Shown here: piece after piece, positions 36,501 through 51,500 of the stretch
How the letters are laid out: the number at the start of each line of letters is the position of its first letter
Numbering within the stretch: position 1 is the first letter of the stretch
Assembly: GCA_964023275.1 (NCBI GenBank)
Contig: OZ029915.1
Span: 40,061,238-40,125,237, forward strand
Direction of reading: 5' to 3'
DNA length: 64,000 nucleotides
DNA from: Norana najaformis
Taxonomy: Eukaryota; Annelida; Clitellata; Crassiclitellata; Hormogastridae
Made by a program: the position numbers and the translations under genes
The notes under the pieces: model-generated
Database searches by the model: none
What the model saw: only the letters and a program-made list of their open reading frames with translations
Told to the model about the DNA's origin: nothing

Positions 36501-39500
36501 TGTCATTATTACAATCAACCCTGTAGCGTATGAAGACCAAAACTGTCAAAGTACATTCTACAACAAGAACCGCATTAGAGAATTGTTTACCCACCACAGA
36601 AGAATCACCAGACATGCTGTATATGCTTGACCCAGATATCGCCATGGCAACACTGCGATCGATGACTGCAACATCGTTTGGCTGCTGCTGATTGGCTCGC
36701 GACTTGGCCTCTACGTTTGGATCATAGAGCTGCGGAAGGACATCGGCAACAATGCCGATCAGTGGAAGATACAGAGAGGCGATCCTAGCTTTCGCATCTG
36801 ATGTCTGGAAACGTGGATCTGCATCGTGGCTTGCGAGAAGATTACACACGACGTTGATGGCCTTGTTGTGGAGAACTGGCAAACTACATTCAGATATCAA
36901 CCGCTTCAGGTAAGAAGTCAGTGTGAAAGAGCTAAATCAATAATAAACTTGGCATCGCTTGATACCTCTCTGTTGCTCAAGCCACAACACTGATGAAAAC
37001 TCAAAGATTCCACTGCCTCAATGCTAGCACATTAAAGTAACATAATGTAACCTAAACAGACGTTAACAGCCTCTTAAAAGCACAGTGTTCAAGATTATAG
37101 ATTTGTCCACAATAATAAAAACTTTCAGTAATCATCACAATAACGCAACATTCGTTTCAGAAATGGCAAGCAATGCAAAGCTTAACATTAAACAATAAGA
37201 ACATACTTAGGTAATCGAGTCCTACAGCCGGAAGAAAATGCACAAATTTTGTCCAGCATGATGCAGCTCACTTACTGCGTCTCCAGCACTGTAGCCAGGT
37301 CCGAAAGAACAAGTCCAGCTAGGAAATGTTGGTGCCTGTAATCATTCGTGAGCTCAGTGTACAATCCCCTATCAACCAGCGTTCCTGTGGAAGTAAAAGA
37401 CGTCTGGGAAGTGGAACTGGCAATGCTGGAAGTGGGACTTGGGGGACCAGAGGGTGTAATCGGTAGGCTGAAGGGCAAATTCAACGTCGTGTAGTGTTCA
37501 TGGCTGCATATGATCCGAATAAAGTCCAACTTCAACTGAAGCAACGTACTAACATCGATTGTGCTGTTGCTTGAAATTCGACCTGCAATCTATAAACAAC
37601 ACAAAAATATCCATTTTTTTCTACAATAACTTAGTGAAAATTAATTTCAGCAGAACAAGATTTTTTAAAATCTAATCTTATGGTATCTCTGGCATACAAA
37701 ACAAATAGTTTCTTGAATGCTATGAAAGAAATAATTTTATCATCATACATACCTACCTACCATTACTGACTACAACAGTGAATATATATGACACAATGGC
37801 TACAACATAAAGTTCACAGGTTCAGCAAAACATCACCCTAAGCAATTTGTTAACTTAAATTTGCTTAGGAAATTGAATAATTAGATAATGTTGTCATGTA
37901 AATATAAGAATAGATAAATGATAAAAATACACTAAAACATACCAATTTAATTTGATCTTAACTGGAAACTGAAGTAAAATACAAAATTAATCATTATTAG
38001 TAGTAACAACTGTTTCAGAATCAGTTGCAGAAAGTTATTAACTGACCTCTTTGCAGTAGGTCTTGATGAGCTGGAAAACAAAACCTCTGTCCATCAGAGA
38101 CAGACAGCTGTTGATGAAGAAAGCCAGACTGGAATTCAATCCCTTGATCACGAAATATTCCTACAGATGAATTAAACGCAAGACTGATTTCAAAGGTAAT
38201 GACTCAGATTTTCTGAAAACTATTGTGTAAAATACACACAATAAAATCATATAACATAACTGCTGATGACTGGTTAAGCAGCATATTATAAGAAGAATTT
38301 AAAATTCTTAACAATAAAGGAAATAATGTAGTTGCTACATAATAATACTGTTTTGCAAGCAATTTCAAGGCTAAAGGCAAACCACAAATTATGGGCAACA
38401 GGCAAACCAAGAAAAAACTTCTACTGTCGATTCCTTTCAGCTGAAGCATAAACAAGATAAAAGCACAAAACCAACAATCATGCAGCCACATACACATGCA
38501 CGCATGTATCAGAACACACACACGCACACACAGAGCTGAACAACAACAATCTCCAGTTGTTTGTTGAATGCTAAAAATATATACATTAACTTTGACGGCG
38601 ATTTGTAAATGTATGCGACATTAACATGATAATATAACTTATCAAATTAAATAAGAAGGCAAAATAACCTGAATACTACTGTATCGCTCAACAATGTCTC
38701 TGGTCAGCGAGTTAACAAGAGTGGTGATGTCATCTGTAAAACGTGCAGGAAATCGCATTTTTCTAGGTATAGCCAGAAGATCATTCTTAGCCAAATGTTG
38801 CTCCATACTTTTCACCTAACAAAGTTTAAATGTGCAATTAGATCATTAATATGAGCACTGAAAATGTAAAACAGTAATACAAAATAAGTCAGATGAAATC
38901 ATATATTGGTTAAAGTTATTGAATCTAGGAAAATGACAGTAAAAATATAAATAAGAGCCAAACAAAGTCAGACAGTGGTAAAAATTTCTAGATCTGAATT
39001 AAATGTATCAGCAAAGGCCCAAAAATGTGTTTAAAGGCATCCAACACAATTTTTAGATGATCAGAATTAAACAAGAAAATTCTTTGCTAAGCTGCCCTAG
39101 CAGCTAATCTGTTTCACACAGGAACTCATTTAAGGCTGCATTAATTTTAAAGAAGTGATGAACTTTGTAACAGTATATTATTATTATTGACTAAAAACTT
39201 CTATAGCACCGGTATCTAAAGCACACGGCATCAACCGATGGCATATCAAATTCAAGCTGCAATCACGTCAATATCCAGAAAGTCAGTCACTGAAAAGCAT
39301 AGTCATGGACAAATGAAAAATTTAGGCCTTTCATCATATGGAAAAACTACCTGTACATGATATTTTTCAGGAGGAAGTTAAACACACACAAAGTTGAGGA
39401 CTATAAAACAATTTAAACACACTTTCTTTTTGAATCTCTGTGGAATACAAAACATTTTAGAGGCCAATGATTTAATTTTAAAGTGGAAGGCTGTAAGTAT

Positions 39501-42500
39501 CATTGAATGCTGTACAGATATTTATATAGCATCTTTTCAGGATATCTGCTCAAATCCAGCATTGGCAAAACAGAAAAGTCTACAATTTGGGACAGAAGGC
39601 ACCAGAGGCATCTGATTGAATCACAAAGCAGAAAAGTTCTCCAAAAAGGCGCTATGCCTCTGTTCCATTATAAGTATAATTGAAAGGAAGAGCCAGTCCA
39701 AGGGTGCTAGAACACAGAAGGCGTAGTGCTGCATGGTAGCAAACTGAGCAAAAATGCAGGTAGTTCACCCCAAGCCACGGAATATGAGCAGCCAGTCTGA
39801 AGCTTATGCAATTCCTTAAGGTAATCTGGGGCCAACCGTACTGACATCTCAAGCGGTTCACATGACAATCCTATAGCCGGTATTTAATGCATTTACAGAT
39901 CAGGAACCAGTGAAGATATCATGTACGTAAAAGAACAGATAGTGCTAAAACAAAATCAATCTGAGACCAGTTCATGAGAAAAATGTCATAAAGTAAAATA
40001 CTTGAGAAGAGTATCATATTCATTTACTCAAGCAATAACCTCAAAAATACTAAAAATGTTAGAAACAAAACTCTGGTTCAAGTGTAATGGTATTGTAAAA
40101 TTTTTTATTTGTACACATTTTTTAATTTTACAAATTAAAAATGAAGATGAAATTAGAATTACAGTACACTACATAAAATTTACAGACTATATCACAAATT
40201 TACAGAATATATCAGAATTTAAATGAGAGCAAATAAATACAGAATGCTGCAAAACATTAAACAAGGATTTAGCAGGATTTAAAGTACAGGAGGGGAGAAT
40301 GAAATAAGAATTAAAACTGAGTTTCTGAAGTCAATTACCCACAAGTTCAAATGAACTTTGAGACTGGTACATGAATTATGACTCACTAATCAGACATCAC
40401 TAAGACAGACATCATCACTCACTATTAGTTCAAAGAAAAACCAAGCATTTGACAGCACCAGGTCCTTTGTTGAGCCACTTGTAACGACCCACTGCCACAT
40501 CAGCTCCTCATGCACCAACTGAAATTCACATACACTAAAAGAAATGCATTGCAAGGATTTGAATTTGGCAACAACTGCATCTATGATATTAGGATCTGCA
40601 CATTCCTCATGAACAATCATAAGGAATTATTTAACAAGTCGAACACAACGCACAATTTATTTCTCTGTTGACACTCGATTTCACCGCTCTTTCATAAAAA
40701 AATGGCTCAAAACTAGCAGGTAGTAGTATACGACGATATTCAACCCACCATTCTTGCAGATGAAATATTTGAATTCTAAGGTACATACTCAAAGGCAATC
40801 ATTCCCAATTCCTACATCTATAAATTTTGCCAGATTGAAATGTCACACAAACAACAGCATTGGTAACCACTAGCAGGAAGCCACTAAATAAATGCAACTG
40901 TTCTTGAGACACTGTGAACCAGAAACGTACAAACATGCATAATTTAACAGTTTCAGTGACAGCAGCTGCTGCCTTACGTTTGGACACTTGCCTTATCAGC
41001 TCACTCACAAATGTAATTTCACTAACAGATATAAACCAAATAAAAAATTAATTTGAAAAAATTAAATAATACTAAATTAAATTGTAACATATCCTCCACA
41101 TTTAACAAAAAAGGGTCAAATACATACAACCAAGAAAATTCCAAAACTAATTAACAATACATGCAGTAACTTACCTTTCTTCCGTGCAGCTTAGGGTAAC
41201 GATTACTTGCATCATGTTTAACAGGACTGGTTTGGTGTTCGGGATTCCTTGAACCTAACACAGTTAGAAATACATAATAAAATGTAATCTAACAAAGACT
41301 TATACAGCACTACCTCACATCTTCTCAGAAGCACTCCTGGCAAAGCTCTTGCAAACGGCGAGCAACAGGCAATTTTCCCCAGAAGAGACATTTTGCTGAA
41401 CTAGACTAGTATGCTATATTAATCATTCTAACAGTGAAAAACTTGATTATTAAAAATATTTCCAAGACACAGAAAGATTTGTTCAATAAAAATTTCATTA
41501 TGATCAATACAGTTGCCAACAAGCAAGAAGTAGAGCAATTCAATCATGTGCCGCTTAGAAGTGAGGTAATTGTAATATAAATTTCGTATAGCACCTCTGT
41601 ATGCGGGTATCAGACAGATGAAAAAAGGTATGTAATTAAATGTTACACCATACAGCCACCTTCTGTATTTATATTCTAGTAGCGTCACCTAAACAGGAGG
41701 TCATTCTGTCACAGACTCACCCATAAGAGATGCCACTTCACTGTCTGGAGACCCAGGATTGCTTGATGGAAGATCTGGGTCACTGCTGCTTAGATGACGT
41801 TGCTGCTTTGAAACAGGCAGTGAAATAGGCCGGCCCAAAGTTGCGTAACTGCCAGGCCCAAGTGCCATGTTCGTAGTAGGAGCTGAAATGTAGGAAATCT
41901 TACAATGTCTTTGTATGAACTTATACCATATAAATATTAGATTCCTTGCAAGAAGACTTGTCCATAAGAATACATTCTGCATTCAAAACAAGACATTTTG
42001 AACAAACTACAGCAGATAATCAGTTTACCATTTTTCTAGCTTATACATCATCATACTGAGTGTAATCAAGCAAAAACTTACAATACTGGCTGGTGTCAGG
42101 ATTCGGAAAAGTACACAGATATTCGACATAGCTGGTTAGCAGACTATTGCGGCCATGTTTGTCGCATTTCAATTCGCGTATGTTCTGAAGATGTTTCACG
42201 ATCTGAGCAATTGCCTCAAAAGAAGACTGTACTACGTTGGCTTAAAACAAAACATTATACAAAAACTTCAGCAAACTTAGCCAACTAAATCACATCTGAC
42301 TAACCTGATTAACAAAATGAAAATAGAGAACTGACTTAATAAATGAAAATCAAGACCTGAATCACGTCACACAATCACAGCAAATTAACATTCATTTTCT
42401 GAAAACTAAGGTATGCCGTAACATTTTCTGAAAACTAAGGTATGCTGTGGTGAAGATTTTTGTTGAAATGATGCTTGTGTACACAGTAGGACTGCAAACA

Positions 42501-45500
42501 TTACAAAGTCAGTTAATCCCTTCCCACACCCCTTCTTCCTCTTATCTCTCACTCCTGTCCAACCCCAAACACCCCCCCCAGTAGTGCCACGCTGTCTCTC
42601 CGTCTGACTTTTGGATCTTGACCTGGAACCGAACACTTTTGCCTATCAATTTTGTTTTGACTGAGCGCCTGTGAATAAGCTGGTCCCCTAATTGTGGCTT
42701 TCATTGGGTGCTGTAGAAATCTTGGAATTATGATTACGATTACGATCATAATCAGCTTGCCGAGACATGTACAGTAAAATGAAACCAACCAGTCTTTCCG
42801 CTGACAACTGGGGGCCGCACAAGAAGCTGGAGAAGTTTGTCAAGTATCAGAGGCATGAATCGAACCAAAGGGCCACTCTTAGCACTTGTGAGGCTAGCAA
42901 TTGCTCTGCTGAGCTCCACCTCAAAGTTGCCATCTCCTATCCTTGGAGGTATCCGATTTTCCTCAGCAGCATGGACTAGATTTAGAAAGCGATCCAAGTG
43001 CTCATCCTATAAACAAGAAAACATCAAGCACAACAAAACAGTAAAATGTTTCAAATATCTGCATGATATAAACAGATAAGCTTACACTAAAAAAACATAA
43101 ATTACAAATGAAGCTTTCGGATATCCTGGTTTCAACAAATCTGAACGTTACAATATGATGCACAGTGTGCTAATATCCAAAAAATTGTTCTTAGGGATAC
43201 CACAGAGTAGGTAATGGCAGAAGTAGCACAGACTAGAAAATATTTTGTTTTTTAAAATGATTAAAAAACTAGATTTCAGTATATTTCAAATGTTTAATAT
43301 AATTCACTTGTCTATAGTAACTGAGCTTCTCAAAGCACGCAATCTAAGTTTTGAATGTCTTCAAGTGTCGTTAGACAAGAAAATGGTAACCTTTCGCTTT
43401 CGGCCAATAACTTATCAACAATATGGCCACTCCAGATTGCAAGAGAAACTGGAATGTGCCACTCATTAAATATTCAATAAATAATTAATAATCACTAACA
43501 GGAACATGTGTGTCATTTGAAGGATGGAGAGCATACTGGAATCTGGAAAACTTAGAAAAAGGCATATTCATGCATTCTGTTGTTGTGCATGAACACCACT
43601 TTGTAGATTCCAACAATGAATTGTACTCACAAAATTTGGAGAAAATGTGGATAAGTGGCAAACATAAACTGAACACACATTTTGTTTCTGGAAACTATTT
43701 CGGCTGAATATGAAAATAAACTCTTCAGAGTGCTATTTGGGTCCGAAGCGAATCGAATATGAACAATCGGTGCAGCTCTAATAAACACCGTTATCTATTC
43801 CTAGTGATCAACAAAGTGAGGTATTATTTGCAAATCTCTACCAAAATTTAAAAGAGTGAAGCAGTTGAAAGGTTAAAACTCCCTGTAGTAGTAAATTTGA
43901 TTCACTCAGCAATGACAACAATAACTCACCAAAGTGTGGATCGAAGAGACAGCATCAATGACAACAGAGAAAAGACCCTTGTGATTGTCAACCCACTTCA
44001 TACTTGGCAGCTGGACATCTGGATGAAGCATTGAATAATGTGAAGGGGGCTTCTCAATAGACACTGGAAGACAAAACTCCCCAGTCAAAAGACGACCGCT
44101 GCTCAACAAAGGGAGCCATGTATAACCTATTACGGTTTCAATTGGCGTCATCTCGACTTTGCGCTGGCAGCTGATGTGGTAGATGGTAAACAGCAGATGG
44201 TGGCCTTCATGCAGCTTGGCTGGAAGGCGAATTTTTATTTCATCATAAAAACTTGGGCTTCTACAAAACATATTTCACCAAAACATCAACACTATGAATT
44301 GTTCCACCACTTAAAGCAAACCAGCATCCTCAGTCAATTTCCAAGTATTTAAGAACTGAAATAAGAGCTATTCCAAACAATTAAGATAATAAAACACTGC
44401 AATGGCTTATAACAACTTCACACATGCTATATAACGACTTTCACTGCAACCTCGGAGCAGTTAATTTTAAAAAGTTTTCAAATCTGTTAATCATTGCTAG
44501 ATAAAACCAGTCCAAGCCAAACTAACTTGTTGTGATAGGTGACAGCAGTGTAAGCTTCTTTGGACAATTCAGGACAGTTTGACTTTCCAAAAATGACCTA
44601 CACAAGAAAGAGAACACAAAATCAAAGACTGCTGTAATGTTGTTATAGAGTGCCCTCTGTCAACATATTCAGCGCTGCAGCGGAAGATAACTGCTAGCTC
44701 TAAGATCTAAATAAGATGACCCACACAGCCGTACCATAATTCGGAAATTAAATAAAGGTTGAAGCACTTGGAAGACTAAAAATCTTCAATGGATCACTAT
44801 TTCTTTGCCAGTTATGAAGTAGTATGTAAAGTCCATCTTTACCATAACAACGTTTAGTGGCTAACTTACAGGCAGAGCATGTAGTTCATCCTCATCCTGC
44901 ATGAAGTTAACCTTCACTGCAATATTTCGAGCAGAGCCTTGGCGATTGGCAAAGTTCAGTGACTTTGGATAAATGAAAAGCAGGTTTCTACAAAAACATA
45001 CACAAATTTCAAAGATTGTCAATCGTAAAATTTTCTGCTATTCTAGAACTGTCACAAAACTGTCATGACTTAAATACCAAATGTCTGACAACTACAAGAG
45101 TTGCCAGTTCATATAATTTATTTATTACATAGTTTTTATTCTGCAGAGTCAGATGAAGCAATCTGATTTTAATGCTCAAGAAAAACCATTTTTGTATATT
45201 TCTTTAAAAACCTGTCCAAAGGTGAAAGCTACTAAACTGTTCACATCAACACTCATTAAAACAATAGCCTGAAAGGGGCATGCACTTGTAACACCTCCAC
45301 TGTAATAACTACAGAAGTTACTTCTCTTAAATACTAGTTCAACCTAAACATAAATCCAAATACAATTCATAATTTGAAGATATTAAAGAACCCAAGTTAG
45401 GAACATCAGTTTCAATACAATCATCCGGCATGCTTCATTGCCCTGGTTACCAAAGAAATTACCTTTATCAAAAGCTGATAAACTCCATATTTTTGTACAT

Positions 45501-48500
45501 ATAACTAATATAAACACAAGCTGTCAAGGACAAATTTATGCAGCAGAAATTGTCATCATAGAAGTTACTTAAAAGAGGTAACAGGAGTCACTGTGGAGTC
45601 ATCGCCAACTGACCTGTATGTTGTGTAAGGTTCAAAAATGTCTTTAGTTGGGAACTCAAGGACCTCCTTAATCGGACGAGTCTTTTCATCTGGAAATGGG
45701 TCAATTTTGTACAGCTCTGGGGTAAGGCAGTACTTGTTTTCCACTGGACATGGTAAGATTTCCAGTTTCAGCACTCCTGAAATGACACCAAACTTCAGAC
45801 ATGTTAACAAAATTCAACTACAAATAAACTAGCCGCTGAATCCAATAAAAAATTCAACTATTATAGTGAAATTATGACTCAGTGAGGAAAAAGTCAGATG
45901 TCACCTTGTTTCTAGATAAATCTTTCTGTATTGCAACCACATATATCAATTTCAAAAAGGCCTTTTAAATTAATAAAGTTAAGTTTTATTTGCCAGATGT
46001 AGAAACATCTGTTGACACAGTAAACACTCAAGTCTTGAGGTTAACCCTTTAGAGACATCAAAAAAAATTATTAAGAAAATTTTTAACGTGCGCAAAGTCA
46101 CACAGAAATGCAAATCTGAGGCAAACAGCAATGATGATCAAGGTAACAGAAATGATATTCTGGCATAAATTTCCAGCTGCATCTTTCTTTTTGGCAATTT
46201 AACTCCTTTTAATATTGTATGATGAATATAAAAAAGATACATCCCATTTAAAAAACTTACCTGAAAGGGATTTCAGTTTCTTTAGGACATATGTTGGCTT
46301 TTTCAACTCAAATAAAAATTTAAACAAATCCTCGTCAGCCAGTTTGTCTGATTCCTGTGAAAGATAATAAAATCAAATAAAAAGTACAAAAAAACAGATA
46401 CACAGCAGCTTACATACGAAAAGCACAACTTCAAACTGTTGCAGGAATCTAAAGGAACTGCAGCTTTGATGAATACTAAATCCAGATCCTTGTACATAAG
46501 CTTACAAACACATCTAGCATGTTGTTAGCTCTTAAGCAAAAAAACCTGAACTGGAAAGAGATGCCGTATATACTCGTCTACAGCTGACCCTTTAATTTTT
46601 GACCTTGGAAAGAGGAAAACTCTATGACATGTGTATAAGTTGATGACCTATGCTGGACTCTCTGCCCTCTATCAGTATTTATTCGCATCTGGCATTACCC
46701 TCCCCTCCCTCTTGTCAGCAGAGCAACAAGACTTATTGATCTTGCAGGGCTAACTGTGTAGGGTGCTTTCATACTCCCCAGTGCAGCAAAGGGACCATAA
46801 TCACCGGTATGTTATTTCAGACATTCTATGGGATTTGGAACTTTGATACAGCTGAGTGGAGCAAAAGGCCTCTATAATTACCGGTATATTATCATAACGT
46901 ATAAAGGGCCCTCCTGACACCCTGACTAAAGTTGGTGTTCAAAACACAGCTTGTGCTGAAATAACTTTCTGGTCAGTGTTCTGGTGGGTGTGTTCACATT
47001 CTCCCACAAAATCTTCACGCAATCATATGCGGATGTGTCTTCTGAACTTGGCTTGACCCTCATATTAGGCGACCGCCCAATTTGGGCTTTAAAAATTGCT
47101 CAAAATTTCATGATTTACATGCGAGTATGTACTGTAACCTCAATCAATGGTAATAAGATTTTGTTTAAATTACCACTATTTAATCTAATCCAATTATTTC
47201 TCAATTATCTCTCAGGACCAATATTTCATGCATGCACTGATGTCCTCAGTCACTCCCCTGACAGATATTCTTATGTGCAATCGAAAGTAAAAGCAAAGCA
47301 ATTCTCAGTGTCACAACAATACAGTAACGATAATCATATTAAAATTGTACAGTTTTTCCATTTTATTATTTATCTAATTTTAATTATAGATTGTGAACTG
47401 ACTGCCTCCTAGTGGTGAATCAGGACAATTTAGTTCAGTTTTTAATATTCTCCCATCCACAGCACTTACACCAAATGAATGTTCTTGACTCGAAAGTTAT
47501 GACAAAAAGAACTAGAAAGAGATGCTAAATATAAGAACTGCTGCACCTGTTTGTAGAAACTGGACACTGTGAGAGTGACTGGTCTGAAAGTGTCGAACAT
47601 CAGCCCAAGTTCTTCGGCATTGCATCCATCCCATTTTTCGGGCGTCCCACTTTTTGGTCGATCAAGCGACGCTTTTCTGATACCTTCGTATGAAGATAGA
47701 ACGCTGCCGGGTCTGCGCTCTAAAATCAAACTCCCTACTTAGTCCAACTCTGGTATCATTCATGCAATCACGTTGGCAGTTAGCAGGTACGTTCAAATAG
47801 TTATAGATATCAGTCTAGAAAGATCAGAAATCATAAACAGTTAACCCCTTTGTGCCCAGTACTGCTCAAGCAATGAGTTCCAAACAGCTGGATGGACCAT
47901 CAAATGCTATGGCTTCCCAGCTGAATTTCTGCTTACGACCTGAACCAAGCTTTGCCAAAGTTGGTGGTGAACTATCTCTAATGTAACCAAAAACTGGAAC
48001 AGCTATGTCTGTACCAGGCACAGTTTCATTTGCCTCTGCCATCAACAAAGAAATTAATCCTATAACGAAACCAGAAAACAAAATTTCTTAATAAAAAATA
48101 TGCTATTACCAGCATGTACTTAAACCTCATTCACACATTTGTTTCAGTATGATGGTTGCTCCATTTTATGAAACCAGTGACTTCAGAAAAATTACAAGCC
48201 AACAAAAGGCCACATTTGAAGCAAATCTGTAACTAACTCATCTAAGTGCAGATGCATTTAGTCAAAACTGAAAGCAGCAGCAAAACACTGAATCTAACCT
48301 AAGCTGTCTGAACGCATAGTTTCCTTTTCCGTGTCTACTAGATTTGTGCTGCCAACGATATTCATGATGCAGACAGCCGTCCATGCAAACGGCATACGAT
48401 ACTTGCCAAGTCGTTCACAGAAATAAGCTGCATTACCACGAGCCCTATCCCTGTTCTGCAAAATATTTTAAAAAAAACAGATTTACAGCATATACTTCTA

Positions 48501-51500
48501 CCTCAAATCTAAATCTAAAGGCCAACAGCAAATCAGTCCTTACCAGTTCAGGTAGAATTATGCAAATCCTATAATGTAAAAGCCCATGAACAATCACAAT
48601 AATGATGCCATCAAAATCTCATATGATGCTGCCATTCAAATAATTCAGAAAACTTCCCTTACTGACCATTTCAAAGAACAAATTATTTATAGAATTAATT
48701 ATGAAGACTGCTGCTTTAATCCAATAAAAACTAAACTGAAGACAGAAACAGGCATGATAACAATTCAACAGGGAGCCTTGCTTTTTGAAATCTGGACATG
48801 TGCAGTCGCAGACTTCAGACCAAGTCTGCAATAGTAGACTTCTAACAAAGTCTAAGCTGCAAAAATAATCCATTACCTTATCATCTTTCATGTATGGCTC
48901 TGCAACTTCAGACAGGTCACCTTGTTGTAAAACTTTTTCCAGCTGAATTACCAAAAGACAAACGTGTAAGAAAATCCAAGGAAACTGTTTAGGCAGTGAA
49001 TTCTAATAATGATAATGCTGATGAAAACAGCAAGACTGTCATCCTCATAACAATAACTGCAATTGTGACTATAGTTGTTTTATTTTTAACAATAATGAAA
49101 ACAATAATAGTGACACAGTGTTCCCAATCTGCTAACCTCTTTATGTTGTGTCATGAAGTCCACTGACAGAGAAATAATTCAAGCAACTTTGTACTTGTAA
49201 TCAAATTTGTAATCTCCCAAAATGAAATTAACAATATCAATCAATACCTGTGACTAGTTCTGCTACATTATTGAATCATTTGATATTCATAACCTATATA
49301 AATTGTCTGTTTCAGCTCATAATAAACATAATGTATGAACAAGACCTTTTTTCAAACTTTACCTTAACAACTAGAAAGATATCGGAAGACGGATGAGTAA
49401 TATCGAATATGCAAGATCGAGAAAGCGAGGACATGTCTGGATAAGGAACATGACCTTCAACCATCTTGTGAAGTGCATCAGAATTCAGATCAAAATAGAA
49501 GTTCTCAGAGATTTTCTTTCGCTCAGCTATATTATAGAGTGATACACAGGCAAATATTGGTTCAATCTCCAGCTCTAATCTAAAAAGTAAAAACACACGA
49601 CAGTTCCATATTATCATGCCCAACATAGTAATGTTACTAATTTACCAATATAACACTGAAAGACTTAAACAAAACTGGATCTGAAAACAAGTTTGATAAA
49701 GAGGCAGCGTGGGGAAGCCTCTGTCCCCAAACTGTCAACTTCCCTGGTGTAATTTCGCTCCTCTTCAAGACTAACCTCCTTCGTCAGGCCAGGAGTATCC
49801 TACATACTACCTCCACTTATTACCACTGGTTGCGTGTTTATAAGGCCTCGACTCCTTAGATGTCTTTAGATCAGACATGAATAAGCAATTATCTAAGTTG
49901 GCCAGTCACAATGAACACCTGAGCTCTGCATTTCTATTCAGGTACCCTCACCCTTGGTTATAGTCCCATTTCCAAAATGAGGGAAAATTTGGGGTATATG
50001 TACACAATGGAAACTCATTATAATGCTGCCAACGGGAGCCATGTCAAGAATCATCTCACAGTGAGGTAGTGTCATAACAAGTTAATTTTCTATAGCTGAA
50101 CTAATTTTGGATTTCATGTCCCCAAATGCATTATATCAGACTTTGTATTATAATTAAACATGTTATAACAAGTCTCCAGAGTATTTGCCAATCCCAAATC
50201 CAGCTTCTTCAAGTCAGTTCTCCTAAAAGCTGGCAGAAAAAGTTAATTCAGAGGTCAAGTATGCAAAGTTTAAGATCAGACAGAAGTAGAAATGAAAAGA
50301 GATCAGCCATTATAAGTCTTACTTCAGCTGAAAGCACCTAACAAGCAAACGATGACCAAAATGTTCAGCAGGTGGCAGTGCCATCTGTCTTTGTTCAATC
50401 TGCTCCTCCTAAACAGTAATGTAACAACTGTAATATCATGAACACAGAAGTCATGAGAAATGAACATGGGCCAACCTCAGTACTAAAACAATAATAATGA
50501 AGGATTGCTACAATATTTACTGCACTTGTGTGCATCAAAGATTTACAGTGATAACCGCAAAAATGCCATAATCATGAAGAATGATGATAACGAGGACAAT
50601 GACGATAATTATATAAATAAACACTGCTGATGATGTCAAGTTTACGATAATCATCAGAATGATATAACGATGATGTTACAACTGAGCTCACAACAATAAC
50701 TGTTTCGTCAAACCTGTGCGCAAACATAGCAAAAATCAGAGGAAGCACAGGCCATATTTATTCAGAGCATTTACACAGCACCGGTTCAAGATACCTGTTG
50801 ACTAAACACCCTTTGAACTGAAGAGGCAATGGGTTATATAAAAACACAGACCTCTGGCTGTGGAGGATATAGGGAGAAGATAGCATCCTGCCGATTGTGG
50901 TGCCTCTGTGACTTGTTTATGGCATCGACGTCATCCTGAGGCATCGGCTCAAGGATCTTTGGAATCAGAGGATCGGCCTGGGAATTCTTCAGATCAAGCA
51001 CACTGTTGGCCCAACTACCAATTTGAACATCACCGGCTGTTGACTTCCTTTCAAAGGAATCCTTCAACAAGACAACAACAGAAATATAACAAACTCTGCT
51101 CTACAGTTAAGCCAGCACATCAATACAGTAGAAAGCAAGGTGTGCATGGGTGGATTGATGGGTCTTTTGCAGCTCCTTGGGGGATCAGAAATCAAGGCTT
51201 GGAGCACCTATGCATTGTCCGGCCTGCAGTCATACCATTCAATGCCCAAAAAAGCATTAATCCTGAGTAATTTGTTGTGGGTTTTAAGAAGATGCAAATG
51301 ATAAATAAACGACAGGAAGAAGACAATGACAACAGAGATAAAGAAAGTGAAGACCCCACATGAAACATATATGAGTTCTGGCTGGAAATCTTTGTGTGGG
51401 TGTGCCCTCTATGCCAATTCGACCCAATTATTGACTTTACAAAAATTCTGCCGTTTTTGCATACTGTGTCTTATAATAAGGAGCAACTAATAGGCAACGG

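Noticed and set aside
46560..46900. Possible DNA transposon with GTATATACTCGTCTACAGCTG words
   Set aside because: Only one end-like segment seen and no target duplication, so left unannotated.
46984..47412. 142-codon plus-strand frame in a DOCK intron
   Set aside because: Composition and lack of motifs suggest chance; neighbouring sequence near 46560 looks like transposon debris.
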